Positions 1-12,800 are shown, counted from the first letter of the stretch. The stretch: 64,000 nt of DNA from Micropterus salmoides (GCF_014851395.1 NW_024044348.1:22152390-22216389); one strand, 5' to 3'. Notes: generated from the letters alone by a model not told the origin. Translations and numbers: made by a program.

Positions 1-560
1 ATTTTATCTTGTGACTATGCCCATGAAAACACTTCTCCCCTTGTAAGTGTTAATGCTGCTGTACGGGGGAGTCTTTCAATGTTGACTTTACTGCCTAGTT
101 TGATGCACAGCACTACAAAATAAATGTCACATTACAGTTGGTGGCACCAGCATTTCTAATTTGACTTTCTTTAGCTTACGTCCTTTTATATTCTCTTTTA
201 TGCTGCTGTTATTTGACTTGAAGTAATCCAAAGTGTGTAGACAGCCATGGTGTCTATAGCTATGTGGTGGCTGTTAATCATTTGTCAGTAGCATCTTGAA
301 AATTAGCTCTATGACATGGACTCCTGTAATGCAGGTGCTGAATGAGCTTCTCATGATGTTCAGAAGCTGAGTCAACACACTGATGTATTGTATACACTCT
401 GGTAAAGTTGGAGGCATTATCAACATTCATTTCATGACTTTAGTTCTGCAGCAACAGTTATTTAGATATTTTTTAGCTCACTTCTTATCATTCTTTTGTT
501 TTAAAAAGAGGATGTCCTGAAATTAATCCTAAAATTCACAATATTTTCTTTTTTCCACAG
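1..560 (+). other. afg3l1: intron of afg3l1 (upstream exons outside window)
   Basis: No reading frame or splice pair supports an exon here. The stretch is AT-rich and ends in a pyrimidine tract with an AG acceptor at 559-560, directly before the first recognisable exon. The exons for the N-terminal membrane part and most of the AAA module must lie to the left of the window. Confidence 0.7.
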
Positions 561-686
561 GCCCACCAGATATTAAAGGCAGGGCATCCATCTTTAAGGT
601 GCACTTAAGACCTCTGAAGTTGGACTCCAGTATAGAAGTAGACAGTTTAGCCAGGAAGCTAGCTGCGCTAACCCCAGGTTTTACTG
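561..686 (+). CDS. afg3l1: afg3l1 exon, end of AAA module
   Basis: It starts with two bases that complete a glycine codon and ends with one base of the next codon before GTAAGG. It encodes PDIKGRASIFKVHLRPLKL and the LAALTPGFTG sensor/lid segment. Confidence 0.9.
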
Positions 687-2871
687 GTAAGGACAAGAGA
701 TCTGTGTCCATGTCCGTGTGTGTGCAAACAGCCCAGTCTCTGGATTGATCTAAAAAGTTCATACAGTTGTGTCTTACTGTATTTCTTTTTTTCATCACAC
801 CACAGGCTAACTTGGCTGTTGTGCCTCTCGTGTGTTGCAGGGGCTGATATTGCTAATGTATGTAATGAAGCTGCGCTAATAGCTGCACGTCACCTCAACC
901 GGCATATCAGTACTAAGCACTTTGAGCAGGCAGTCGATAGAGTTATCGGAGGTAAGTTAACAACCACATTTATGATTCACTTGATATTATGACAGTACTT
1001 ACCTTAATAAAGTTGGTCAGTAATAAAAGCAATGGCCTTAAAGTGATGAGATTTGCAATACATTTCTGTAGTATAAAGTTTTGATCAATTATACTACTGC
1101 ATGCTTGTAGGACACATCAACCCTAAACCCACCTATTGCTTGTACAACAACAGTTGTACAGTTTGGTAAGACATCCACCTTGCTCTCAGGTTTGGAAAAG
1201 AAGACTCAGGTACTGCAGCTTGCAGAGAAGACTACTGTGGCGTATCATGAGGCTGGGCATGCTGTGACGGGCTGGTTCCTAGAACATGCAGACCCTCTGC
1301 TTAAGGTACTCAGACCACTTCTTTTCTCTCGTACTGCTGCATGACTGAATTCCTCTGCAGCCCTTGAATAATTTGTTTTTACCTTGTACAATCACATTAA
1401 GTTTCACCACATGTGTATAATAACAATTCATTTGGTTGATTATAATGTACTCCCTAAGGTGTCCATTGTTCCCAGAGGGAAAGGTTTGGGTTATGTGCAG
1501 TATCTGCCTAAAGAACAGTGCCTGTTCACCAGGGAGCAGCTATTTGACAGAATGTGCATGATGCTGGGAGGTCGAGTGGCAGAGCAGGTTTTCTTTCGCC
1601 GAATCACCACGGGGGCGCAGGATGACCTCAGGAAAGTCACACAGTCTGCCTATGCACAGGTAATCACAACATTTTGCACAAAAAAAAAGATAAGATATAC
1701 TTTATTGTCCCCGAAGGGAAATTTGTTTTGGGCTCTGTCCGTTCTGCAGCTTTACAAGACAACACAAAATGCAGAAATAAAGCATCTCTCAACACATATT
1801 TTCATCCAACACAACACATACTGTCATATACATTAGACAGTTATCTATATAGTAGCACATTGACTCCTTCTTCCAATGCCAGTTCTGATTGAACAACCCT
1901 GTCGGAAGATGTCACTTGAACACATCTGGTTCGTCAGAGAATCATGGTATAACCAAACCTAAGCAACATAAGAAGTGGTTGGTTTGAAGTGAAGCAACAC
2001 TGTTTGTCATTTGACTTACGGTGGTCATTTCTCTTCAAATTTTAGGTTGTACAGTTTGGTATGAACGAGCCGGTGGGTCAGCTGTCCTTTGACCTCCCCA
2101 AGCAGGTTGACGTAGTAACTGAGAAACCCTTCGGTGAACCTACAGCCCAGCTTATAGATCAGGAGGTCCGCTTGCTTATAGATGCGGCCTTCCGACGAAC
2201 ACTTCAGCTTGTCACCGATAAGAAGGAAATGGTGGAGAAGGTGAGAACTGTCATCACTGTCCAGAGAACGATTAGAAAGACGAAAAGGATGGAGAGAAGT
2301 AAAGATAAAGAGTCTTGTACTCCAAAGCAGATCACTGAACAGTGTGATGCAGCAACTGATAGCTCATTTGTGCTTTAAATTAGCATTTTCAAAAACTGGT
2401 TGGAAGAATTGTGATGAAGATAGCTAACTGTAACTATCTTTATTTAATAATGAATAAATACAACTGCTATTTGATGTAACTACTACAGCTATTACTGTTG
2501 CTCCACAGCCTGTTTTGTGTTGCGAAAGGAAAATCTGTTCATTATGTCTGCGATCAGTAGCACATTTTTATGATGCTGAAGTTAGCATTTTAGCAATTAA
2601 GTCATTAAAATTCTTGTTGTTTACTATTGGTCATGTGTTGCAGGTGGCAAAACGTCTTCTAGAAAAGGAGATTCTAGACAAGGCTGACATGGTGGAGCTG
2701 CTAGGAACTCGTCCCTGTCAAGAGAAGTCATCATATGAGGAGTTTGTTGAAGGGCTTGGGGAATTTGAGGAGGACACCTCTCTACCTGAAGGGCTAAAGA
2801 ACTGGGACAAGAATAAAGGGGATGAAAAACAGTCTCAGAGTCGGCAAAACAAATCAGCCCTTTACCTGTAG
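561..2871 (+). CDS. afg3l1: AFG3-like protein 1, m-AAA protease subunit (C-terminal part, six exons)
   Basis: This is the 3' part of an FtsH-family ATP-dependent zinc protease of the mitochondrial inner membrane, which as a hexamer degrades misfolded membrane proteins and processes precursors. Exons: 561-686, 841-951, 1190-1305, 1459-1659, 2046-2240, 2644-2871. All phases fit and give 324 residues plus a TAG stop. In order one sees the end of the AAA module (PPDIKGRASIFKVHL), the AAA lid helices (ADIANVCNEAALIAARHL), the zinc ligands HEAGH at 1246-1260, the conserved TTGAQDDL segment and the acidic tail EEDTSLPEGL. Wording such as AALTPGFTGADI, MMLGGRVAEQ and a GWFLEHADPLLK stretch fits AFG3L1 better than AFG3L2, and linkage to dbndd1 agrees with human 16q24.3, where AFG3L1 is a pseudogene. 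The usual glycine before RITTGAQ is arginine here. AFG3L2 is the main alternative. Confidence 0.88.
841..951 (+). CDS. afg3l1: afg3l1 exon, AAA lid
   Basis: Acceptor TTGCAG at 835-840 and donor GTAAG at 952. It encodes ADIANVCNEAALIAARHL and HFEQAVDRVIG, the helical lid of the AAA domain. The phase matches both neighbours. Confidence 0.9.
1190..1305 (+). CDS. afg3l1: afg3l1 exon with zinc-protease motif
   Basis: It encodes LEKKTQVLQ followed by AYHEAGHAV. HEAGH (1246-1260) is the HExxH signature: two zinc-binding histidines and the catalytic glutamate, all present. The exon ends in phase 0 before GTACTC. Confidence 0.92.
1459..1659 (+). CDS. afg3l1: afg3l1 exon, protease domain core
   Basis: 67 codons in phase 0. 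It encodes VSIVPRGKGLGYVQYLP, the helix DRMCMMLGGRVAEQ and the TTGAQDDLRK segment that carries the third zinc-ligand region of FtsH-type proteases. The acceptor is AAG at 1456-1458 after a weak pyrimidine tract. Confidence 0.9.
1681..1890 (-). repeat. LINE 3'-tail fragment in an afg3l1 intron
   Basis: An AGATA-like short tandem tail is followed by ACTTTATTGTCCCC and GAAGGGAAATTT. This is the reverse complement of the 3' end common to CR1/Rex-type fish LINEs. The full LINE in this window ends in a related way (GAATTTCCCTC then TATC repeats). The boundary inside the intron is approximate. Confidence 0.5.
2046..2240 (+). CDS. afg3l1: afg3l1 exon, protease domain helices
   Basis: 65 codons in phase 0, from VVQFGMNEPVGQLSFDLP to KKEMVEK. 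The frame stays open for 135 bases past the donor GTGAGA at 2241, so intron retention would add a lysine- and arginine-rich tail; the family pattern supports splicing at 2240. Confidence 0.9.
2644..2871 (+). CDS. afg3l1: afg3l1 last coding exon
   Basis: It encodes VAKRLLEKEILDKADMVELL, the conserved YEEFVEGLGEFEEDTSLPEG and a short variable charged C-terminus, and ends at the TAG stop at 2869-2871. Confidence 0.9.
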   Translation: MAKRLLEKEILDKADMVELLGTRPCQEKSSYEEFVEGLGEFEEDTSLPEGLKNWDKNKGDEKQSQSRQNKSALYL

Positions 2872-4086
2872 GTGGGCACGCAGCCCCAAAACAAATATTC
2901 CGCTGGATTCAGGTGAATATTTCTCAATGTCAGCACCATCTGGTCCAGACTGCAGCCTGTCAGGGCTCTTAAAAAAAACTTGTTCACCTCAAGGACAGCT
3001 GCCAAGGGATGGATGGTGATGTGTTGCACAGGTCTTAAATGGCCTAGAATATGCAATTTGTAATTTTGTATCTATATTCCAGCGGGAATCGCAAAAAAGT
3101 ACTCCTCATTTTAATGTTAGGGCAATTTAACGTCACTAAGCTTCTGTGAAGAGTGCAGTTTGTGGCTTACACTTCACTGGAGGTGCCTTCTACACCGTTT
3201 CTTCCACGCTGTGTCCTACAGTGCAATGACACTGACAAACATACCACAGAATAATCTGTAGTCACAGTCAGGAAAGTTATTAAGCTAAATTAAAGTTACA
3301 AAAATCAAATGAAATATGCTTTTTAAAATTCAAAATCAGTTAACATCATGTGACAGGTACATTGTTTGGGGTGTGTGTTAGACAGTTACACATTGCTGGT
3401 ATTATACAAGATACATTTTACACTAACGCTCATTGCCCTTATTCAACCTTTCTCAATTTCAGTGTAATGTATACTTTTTAGTCTGTGGTAGAGATTTCCA
3501 TAAATCTATAATTCTAATAAGAATTTTTCAACTCTCAGCCACCACTTTGTTATGGTGATAGCGAACTATTTTCCCTGAGTGTTTAAACCAGGTTTCTTCT
3601 CTTGTTTCTCAGATGTTTAAGATTTCAAAGGTAGTTTTGACTGTCTCAAGTCTTCTTTCACTTCATTGTGCAATGAAGACTTACATTTCTGGGATGTTGT
3701 GTCTCACCATAAATACATTAACACATTTTAATCACCATTATAGGCTTCCAGCAGACCCCAACCTTCCTCAACCTGGTATAAATCTGTTTTTAAATTTACT
3801 TTGTGCGCATATGACTGATATTATTACAAATGTTATTGGATCACATGTACTGTAGGTTGTTTTCTCCCCCTCAGTGTCCCATAGTAATAAGAGTCAGTAT
3901 TGATGTTGACATCCATTACTTTCAGTTGATGGTTACTTCAGAAGTGGGAACAACTGAGCTTAGTGAGAATCAAATATAAGCTAAGAAAGTACTACACCAC
4001 ATTTTATTTATTTTTTTAAACTCTTCGCTCACTCACACTACCTCACAGTGCCTCTTAAAATAACATTATCCACTGAATGTTTCATC

Positions 4087-4330
4087 AGAATCAGAATCAG
4101 AAGGAGCTTTATTGCCAAGTAGTGTTTTACACATAGGAGAAATTTGCTGTGGTGATAAGGTGCTACACGTAGACAAACATACAGTCAACATAAATAAATG
4201 TAGAAATATACTGTATAAATATGGAATGGAAGACCAACGTTGCAGATATATACATGTGCATTATTCTGGGTCTGTGCTGTGCAGAAGTAACGCAACAGAA
4301 GAGAATATTGTGTACATATAAATATATAAA
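4087..4330 (-). repeat. dispersed LINE/SINE-type 3' tail
   Basis: CAGAATCAGAATCAGAAGG is followed by AGCTTTATTGCCAAGTA and then a moderately AT-rich body. This is the inverted form of a very common fish retroposon end, where a TCAGAA-type tandem tail precedes the TTTATTGCC block. The far border is uncertain. Confidence 0.5.
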
Positions 4331-5431
4331 CTGACAACATAAAAATATACAACAACAAAGATCAACAATTAACAACAAATATGTGCGACCTGCCAGGTCT
4401 GCCCGACACGAGATGAAACAGTAACTCATTCACTGGTCACAGTACTCACACCACACTATTTTTTGTTAATCACATGAAAGGACTCCCTGGCATGTGCTTT
4501 CTGTGCTTCACTTTAGTTTAATGTGGATAACACAAATGAGTTTTGAGTTTAATTGGCTTTTCCATGGATGTTTTGGGTGGCCTTCTTCATCTTGATATCT
4601 TGAAACCCTCCTCCCATATTTATTAACATGAGAACAAATTGCTGTTATACAGGAATTCATTCATTCTGTCATTTGTGGCTTATTTTTGAATGTTTTTCCT
4701 CCATTTGAGCCAAGAAAGCTAAATGTAGCATTCTCATTTCATCTATTTGAGGACCACTACTACAATGTCATCATAATGTTAATAGTGTCTTAATGGTTAA
4801 GCCAATAGCTCCTGAGCTGAGTAAACCAGTTTACTATAAAAGAACTGATGTGTGAGCAGTGTGGGCCCTTTTACAATTTTGAATCAGGTTTTTCAGTAAA
4901 TGGTTTAAGGACCCCTACCAGCACGACACTTGGAACATCATGGTGTTGAAATCCAGATTTTGAAAAACATTAATTATTGTGATAAATGAGCTGGCTGGTT
5001 GTATATCAGTGTGTATGAAACATATTGTGTGCTTGACAATGCGCTGTTCTTGTTTTTGCTTGAATATTTCTTTTTACATTTCAGTGAGGATTTTTGATTT
5101 TAGATTGAGATAACAATTGACAATTTGTGGCTCGCACCGATATAAAACAATTTTTATACCCCAGCGGTCTGTCTTTAATTCCATCAGCCCAGTTTCTCTT
5201 TCAAGAAAATATAATTTCTTAAAAATTTTAATTCTATTGTTACTGTGTCTTTTTTAACAACAGTATTTTCATTACAGCATTTTTGTGCCTGTGTGATGCT
5301 GTCAAATAACACTACACTAACACTAAGGAAGATTTGTATACAGTAGTGTAAATTAATGACCATAAAAAACCATGCTCTCCACACAGTACAGAATGGGGCT
5401 GCTTTTCTGAAGCGTAATTAATATATGACAC

Positions 5432-5463
5432 AATAAAACAAACTTTTTCAAGAGTTATTTATT
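5432..5463. promoter_or_regulatory. candidate convergent polyadenylation signals
   Basis: AATAAA occurs on the plus strand at 5432-5437 and on the minus strand at 5458-5463, 20 bp apart in the space between two converging genes. If used, they would give 3' UTRs of about 2.5 kb (afg3l1) and 1.3 kb (dbndd1). The placement is inferred; single hexamers are frequent in AT-rich DNA. Confidence 0.25.
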
Positions 5464-6723
5464 CTTCATCATCCCAGTGTCACTTTTGATACATCATGTC
5501 ACAGCATTCAGAATTATTGGCATAAACATGCTACACGTGAGATAAATAAATCAAGTAATCAGCTATGACCTTTGCTTAGAAAGATGTGATATATTGCATT
5601 ATCGGTTAAATTCATCTTTTAAAGGATGAATACAAAATTGTTGGCACTTTGTTGTATTTTTGGCATTCATGCAGAGCTTACTGAAGCCGTCCAGACTATG
5701 GTGCAATTCTCCCTTTGTGTCTAACTATTTCAAGTATTCCTCATCAAGTTAACTTTGAAGGACCAACTCTAATTATCTTAGTAGCAGCAACCAAGTTTTA
5801 AAAAATGTTTTCCAATTTCTTTTATCATTTAACAAATTGTGAAAGCAAGTTTTTGAGTATGGAAAAGTGTGCATATAGCTTGCTACTTGGTCTCTTTATC
5901 TTTTGTGTCATCTGCACCAAATGCCAATAATTCTGGGGAGCACTGTTGATACAATTCAGTGAGAGAAGTGCAACATGTTTCATTTAGGCAATTATGATAG
6001 CAACACACATTCTTCATTAAGATGAAGAAGGTGTGATGGATATAAAGAGCGTGGCCTCACTGATGTCCACTTCTGCTGAAGTTACCTTCATTGCAGGAAA
6101 CAAAAAAAACCCCAAACCGTCTCATTTTCAAGCCAACACATTAAGTAAGAGCCTCAGCATGATGTTTTCCTTTGAACAGCACTGTTGATTTGTTTAAAAT
6201 CATATCCCGGTAATTCAATGTGAATTCCAATGTCTGAACTTTATGTGCAAGGTCTGCACACGCTGTGGACGCAATTTAGGAACCAATCTCGCTGTCCAGG
6301 CTATTTCCCACCCTGAGAGGCTATAAGAATGGAGGTGCTGTTATTATTCTGCTTACCTCATACCCTGTCTGTCATTCAAAAAACAAAGCTTAAAATCATC
6401 TGTCAGCCCAGAGTGCATTAAGAACCCCTTGCATGAAAAACACAATTCTTGTGTGTGTCTGTGTGTGTGAGGGAGAGAAAGAAGGAGAGTAGAGGGAGAG
6501 AGAAGGACAGTGTGTGTATTGCACATCTCAACATCTGTAGTTAGAGCACAGAGCACTTTGTCCAGAGTTCAACCTGAACTCATCTGTTCAGCACCATGAA
6601 ATATTATGTGAGTGCACAGTGGCAGATGGGGGCTTCTGGTCCGCGTTGTGTTCCCACTCTGGTTGTGTCCTTCTGGCTCTGGGTTTTCTCTCTCTCTGTG
6701 GTCTGGCTGTATCACCTCAGATA

Positions 6724-6878
6724 TCACGGCTGCTTAGGCCTTTCCAGCTTCATTAAGGGCTCTGCGGTGTCTGAGTCGCTGTGGTGTTTTCTCTCCCGTG
6801 GGGGCTCCACTTTGCTGCAGCGTGTCCACGAGGGGGAGCGCATGTACCCACCTCTGGGCAGCACAGGCTGGTGGGAAC
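6724..6878 (-). CDS. dbndd1: dbndd1 exon 4 (C-terminus and stop)
   Basis: Acceptor TTCCCAG lies just above 6878 on the minus strand. The exon completes the glycine of SPAG, then reads SHQPVLPRGGYMRSPSWTR and a charged tail ending in KLERPKQP. The stop codon is at 6724-6726. The better-looking frame on the plus strand here is a shadow of this exon. Confidence 0.9.
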
Positions 6879-9800
6879 CTGGGAACCAAACACACAACCA
6901 CTTGTTACCAACAGGAATCCAAACCGTTGTTATATCATACGAAAACAGACATAAGGAAATCAGTCTGCACACAGGTCATGCTCCTGTTTATTGGCATTAG
7001 TATACATCACTCTACGCCTGACATATGCTAAAAGCATATACAACTGTCTTCAGAGCTCAGCTGTTAAATGCAGTTGCTGCTTAGTTCCCTCCCAGCCATC
7101 CTTTAGTCTATGTAGCATGCCTTCGCACACATATACACATGCCATTTCTAGACGGGCCTCGGAAGAATACTGGGATCACACGGATTATATTTTTAGGGAC
7201 TCCTATTCTTCTTCTTCTTATTTATAATATCCTATAAAATGTGAAAGTGAGATCATGACCAGCTAAAAGGGTCAAAAAACAGTTTGTATCTATTTAGAAG
7301 AATCTAAAATGATCTACAAGAAGAATCTTGAAGCATAAAGCTCTTAATAAAAACCAGTAAATGTACCATAAATAGTTCAGCAACTCACAACAACTTGGCC
7401 ATCTTATCTCAATAATCAATAATCTTTTGTTGTTTATTTAAATGTTAGCCATATGAGAACTTTTCTCTTTCAGTTCCTCTTTGTACCACTTGGTGGTAAT
7501 GTCCATCCTACTAGCAGGACAACAAAGCAACACCAGAATGACTGATAGAGAGCTGGCAACTTACTCTGCCTTAAACTGTCCATATCAGTCTAATGTTAGG
7601 TCTCTTAAGCGAAGGACATAGTAAGTACCTGGCTTATATATCTCCCTAAAGTCACATTCATATCCTCACACACACATTAAAGAGTGGAGAGAAAAGGGGA
7701 GGTAAAAGACATATTGATCTCAGGAGATTGATGGCGTCTCCACTGAATTGTAATGAGAAAGGCAACAACCTCCTCAGCAGCATGAAGGAGTCTGCTGCAG
7801 CAAGCATCATGAACACCTGCTGATGACTGCTTATTGTGTCTACATAGCTATATTAATGTGTCTGCGATGTGGACATTCTGCATAATATGTGAGCATATGT
7901 GTGTATGAGGGGTAATTTTCCCATTCCCTGTGTGCATTGTTCCGATTTCTGGTCACTTGTTTTTGTCCTGACATTTAATTGAAAGACTCATGAACATGAA
8001 TTCACGGAAATAATTGAAAACATACATAGATTTTCCCTTGTTCTCCCTCTCGCTGTCTTGCTGTCACACACACACACACACACACAGTACCCTGAGCTAT
8101 GGGATACTGTACTGTATTCCTTCTGTGCTGTTGGCTAATGGCCATTAGATTCTTCAATCAGCATGTTGCTGCATTACTTAATGTTTCTGAAACAATAGAC
8201 TCCTACAGAAAACCTGTGAAGGCAAAGGGATAACAACTGAGCACCACATTTGTGTTTACTGAATATGTGTGCATGTACATGCAGACATGTAGAGCTAGGG
8301 ACACTACCCTTCTCTTTCAACCAATTTAAGGGAAACAACACTCATTTCTTTTGTGTATGCTAATTCTAGCACAGCCCAATCAGTGTTTGTGCACTGGAAC
8401 AAGTCTTTAAAAGCCTGGAGCAACCCCAAAGGCTGTGAGTTAAGTTGGCATTTTACCTTTTACATCAAAGGAGCTTTTATGGATGGTCCATAAAATATGG
8501 TATTGTGCTCCTACAAGATAAATCACCACAGAATAACTCAAGACAGAAAGCTGCTGCTTCACTGCCACCCTATGGGCTAAAACCTTAACAACATGCTTCA
8601 CTTCTGGCTATACCCTTAGCAATAACATCACTACAGGAGTTGTGTCTTTTATATCAGATTGGAAACAAAATACAATGGACCATCTCATCTCTGATTACAA
8701 TGTGGCCCCTTGTAATTTTGCTGGTTCCTGTTGTAGAGTAGTTTTTCCAGTCAATCTTTCTGTCCCCCAACGCAAACACCAAATATAAACCGTCAAAGGA
8801 TTTGAGAATGATACTGTATATTACATGCTGTGTAGTTAGCAAACCATGAATGGAAAATGAGTTTCTGTTCCCCATTTTCGGCATCACTTCATCCCTTCAC
8901 ATGTCTACTTAAGAAATCCTTGGCCAAATCCTTAATACCTAAAAACACAACTCCCATTACTTGAACATGACGGAAATAAACCAGGCAGAAACACAATAGG
9001 TGATATTCTGCACTGTCATCAGTTAACAATGCTGTTACTGCTCCAACGACAAAGAATAGAAGGGCAGAGCTACGCATGTGGTAGTTTTTCCAGGGATGTG
9101 GGTAAACTTTATGGTTCATCAAGCTCATTTCAGTGGGGGACAAAGAGCAAACCTACTGGACAAAGTCAGCCTTTTGTTCTGTGCCTTCTAGAAAGAAAGG
9201 ATTGATGAAACACTAATTACTGTATGTTCTCGGCTCGCTGGGTTCTAGCTATATATAGCTAAGTATAACTGATCATGTTTACTACTTTTGGTTGAACTGT
9301 CCCTGAACGAATGTTAATCTGAATTAGGCTTTAATTTGCCAAGTAGCAGAAAGTGAAAGAGGGGTGCACAGGAATGGACAAAGGAAACATGGTAAAGAAA
9401 GACAGCAGAGTAAACAAAACAAACAAGAAACAAGCATCTATAAATAATGTGCTAGTGTAGTTACTCAGATTATGTTAACTGTTTAAATGGATCTGAAGCA
9501 CCAGGCCTTGTGAATTATTCAGCAACCTACATTTAGCATGAACTCACTCACCCATCTTCGCCTCTCCTCTCTTCACTGTGCTTCCTTTAACCTCTCCTTC
9601 AACTCCTACATGGCCCCAAAACACTGGCACACACTCAGCAGTTTCCCAGAGCATGGTCTACTGCTCCTCACAGCACAGCTCAATACTACCACATTTGCAA
9701 TGCAAACTCTGACAAGTTAATTCAATTGCAGTCCATAAACCAACTTTTGTTCATTACACTACCTTTATTACAATTTAGTTTGCAATATGTTGCTATTTTG

Positions 9801-12800
9801 GTTTCAGCAGGGTTGTTCAAGACTTTAAAAAAAATAAAATAAAATCGCCTTGCATGAAATTCTAGGGCTGAATAATGAGGTAGGTTTTATTGAATCCAGA
9901 TGAAACAGAACAGCTGGTCCTAACATATGAGATTTGTGTAATGAGTCGCTGTTAGGATAAACCCCCACTGTCATTGTCTGCACAGCATCTGCTTGGGACA
10001 ATAGAATGTTTGTTGATGTATGAAATATGTATTTTTACTGTTTTAGATAATCTAAAATAAAGTTGTACAATTAAGAAAAATGTATTTTTATAATGAGAAT
10101 GCTTGAATTTTCAAATGACAAAGTGATATTTGATAGGGCAACAACTCTGTATGGTGGAAAACAAATCAAGCATCTTGTTTTCCTGCATAATATATCAAAT
10201 GTTGTTTCATGGACACTTATCCAAAATGACTTACAGCACCACATTTCCATGCAAGTGCTTGCACATTCAGCCCCAGTGGTGTTCAAACCACACTGAGCCT
10301 GGCAGTCTTAGGCAGCGTTCACTAACATTTGCCACCTGTCTAATTCACGTTGTGTATGCCCTACCTGCTGAGCTACACATTTTCAAATAAAATGTTTCAT
10401 GTCTTTTGTGATCTTATGTGATTTTCTGTAAATCTTACAGCCATGGCCATACAAGCAAAACAGTTTCTCTACAGTATCTGCCTGCAGACTTTACAAAAAT
10501 CATCTACAGCAATCTTAGTGGCTTCATCAATCTGGGATCAGACATGGAGAGAAAGAAAGAGAGATAGACCGAGAGATTGGAAATGATAGAGAGGCAAGCT
10601 TTTGTCGGAAGGTTAATGACTTTCAATAAGAAAGAAGTGTTCTCAGATGGCTGGTCTATTTTATGTGGGATTTTTGCAAGTAAAAATACTGGCGTGAATG
10701 ACACTGCTCATTGTGAGGTCATCATTGGCAGTGAAGACAGATCAGTCATCTGAATGTCATTCTGAGTATGCAAACACTTTATCATTGTTGGGATTTTGTT
10801 TCTCACAGATCTGAGGCTGGGAATGAAATTAAATCATTTAAACATAACTGTGGTGTACAGCTGTACATCTCCTGACAGCAGGACTTCATCTTCATTAGCA
10901 GAAAGCAGAGGATGTGAGACCTTGGACTGGAAGGGTCTTGGCTATTGCATCTCCTGCACCTGGCAACTAAAAAGCAGCTGTGGCCCCTGATCAACAAGAG
11001 TTTGAGGAAACTTAGTGTGATGGTGTTAGAGAGGACAGCTGGAAAGGTTGAATAAGCTAAAACTGTCTGCTCGGCTGTGAGAACATAGGTTTAAAATAAA
11101 TTATATATATATATATATATTTTTTTTTTTTGTACATTAGTGTAATTTACACACTTGTTTGTTGCTTAGGTTTTGCCCTGAACATAAGTCAAAATCTTTG
11201 AGATAGCGGTCACGGTTTGGTGTGGGTGAGGCAGGTTGGAGGACCCAAACGCAGGACACAAAGCAGGAAGAGGTACAGTACAAAGGGGTTTTAATGAACG
11301 AACCAAAAGCGAGTACACTTACAGGTGAGTGGCTGAATACAGAGTCCAAAAACTAATGTAGTCCAAACAGAGATCCAAAGGGAGCAGTGTAACACGACTG
11401 GGAGACACGACAAACAACAGGAGACCTCACAGCAACTCCAGGAGACAGCATACAATGACCCGACAAAGACAAGACAGAAACACCAGCCGTATATACGCAC
11501 AGGGACTAACGAGCAGGGCAGGAGCAACACAGGTGAAGGACATGAGATTAACGAGGCAGGCAGAGAGAGACAGTGAGCAGAGGGAAATAGAGAGACTGAC
11601 ATGCAGGCAGAGTGACAACCGGGGGAACAGACGGAACACAGGTTACTGAACACAAAACAGACCAGAGTGAACACTTAACATGAACTAAGAACTAAAACGC
11701 AGTGACTAAGAAACAATATAACAACTAGACTACCAAACCAAATCAACACAGGACTACGAGCTAGAACACCAGACAAGACATAAACACTAAGGAAACGAGA
11801 AGAACAGGTAGGAACAGGTAGGTAACAGAAGGACACCAGAAACAAATGGCAAAAACTACAACTCATGACAATAGCATTGGTGTCCATGCGTTTATTTATC
11901 GTTGAGTGACTCACAACATTTACAAATTTGCAAGTGTAAATTTGTAAAACTATCATCATTAATCAAACTGAATTGAAAGAGTGAGCGATTCAAATCACAG
12001 AATAATGTGATATTTAATGATGCAAATCAAATCAAATTACTGTGGGATTAAGTGTGTCACTCCGTTTTCTACGAAGTCATCAATTCATTTAGAAATCAAT
12101 GTTATACATCCTTTGATTTCACTATTCAAAGGAGAATACCCAGTTTATTTGTTAATATTAAGACTGATAATGAATGATACATTATTTTTTTCCTTTGACA
12201 TTGAACCCTACACTAACAACTCACTTGTAAGTGTTGCATTTAAGACATTGAAATCTAAAGTTAACAGCCTACAGTGATGCCTGGTCAACCTTTTCCCATC
12301 CAGTTTAAAGCAGCTAGAATCAATATTGTTTTATAATAACAATGTATCAAATAACAACGTAAACAATGTGGTGAACCTACAAAGAATTAATCACTGGAAT
12401 CTGCAGTTCCCCCTCAGCTTTAAGGAGCTTTATAGTGAGCTTCAGCTCATAGCTGTTTTTACGGTTTTGAAAAACACAATTAGCAACTAGCTGGTGAAAA
12501 CAGCGAAGCATTTAGCACTGAAGAGCCAGTTATTTATCTCAAAAACAAAGGAAAGGGAGAGCAAATATTGGACTTAAATTTGCCAGGTGGCCAGAAACAC
12601 AATTCCAAATGAATCATAATGTTGCTTTGTAACTGTTGGATGTGTAAAGATGTCAATGTTGTGTTTGCATTTTGATTCCTCTACCCCTGAGTGGTCCAAA
12701 CAATCTGTTATTGCAGGTTTAAGTAAATATGTTGCTATGATATAGCTGGTACAGTAACTCCATCATGGGGGCAGCCACGCTACAGCTGTCTAAGCACTAG

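Larger units (their letters stand above)
2872..6723. other. convergent intergenic region afg3l1 / dbndd1
   Basis: This holds the 3' UTRs of two genes that run towards each other. I see no further coding exon. One LINE/SINE tail lies at 4087-4330 and a GT/GA-rich stretch at about 6450-6520. Candidate polyadenylation signals for both strands sit close together at 5432-5437 (+) and 5458-5463 (-). Confidence 0.6.

Noticed and set aside
6596..7000. 134-codon plus-strand frame with a hydrophobic N-terminal stretch, looking like a small membrane protein
   Set aside because: It is antisense to dbndd1 exon 4, whose minus-strand reading matches the known protein and explains the coding-like composition.
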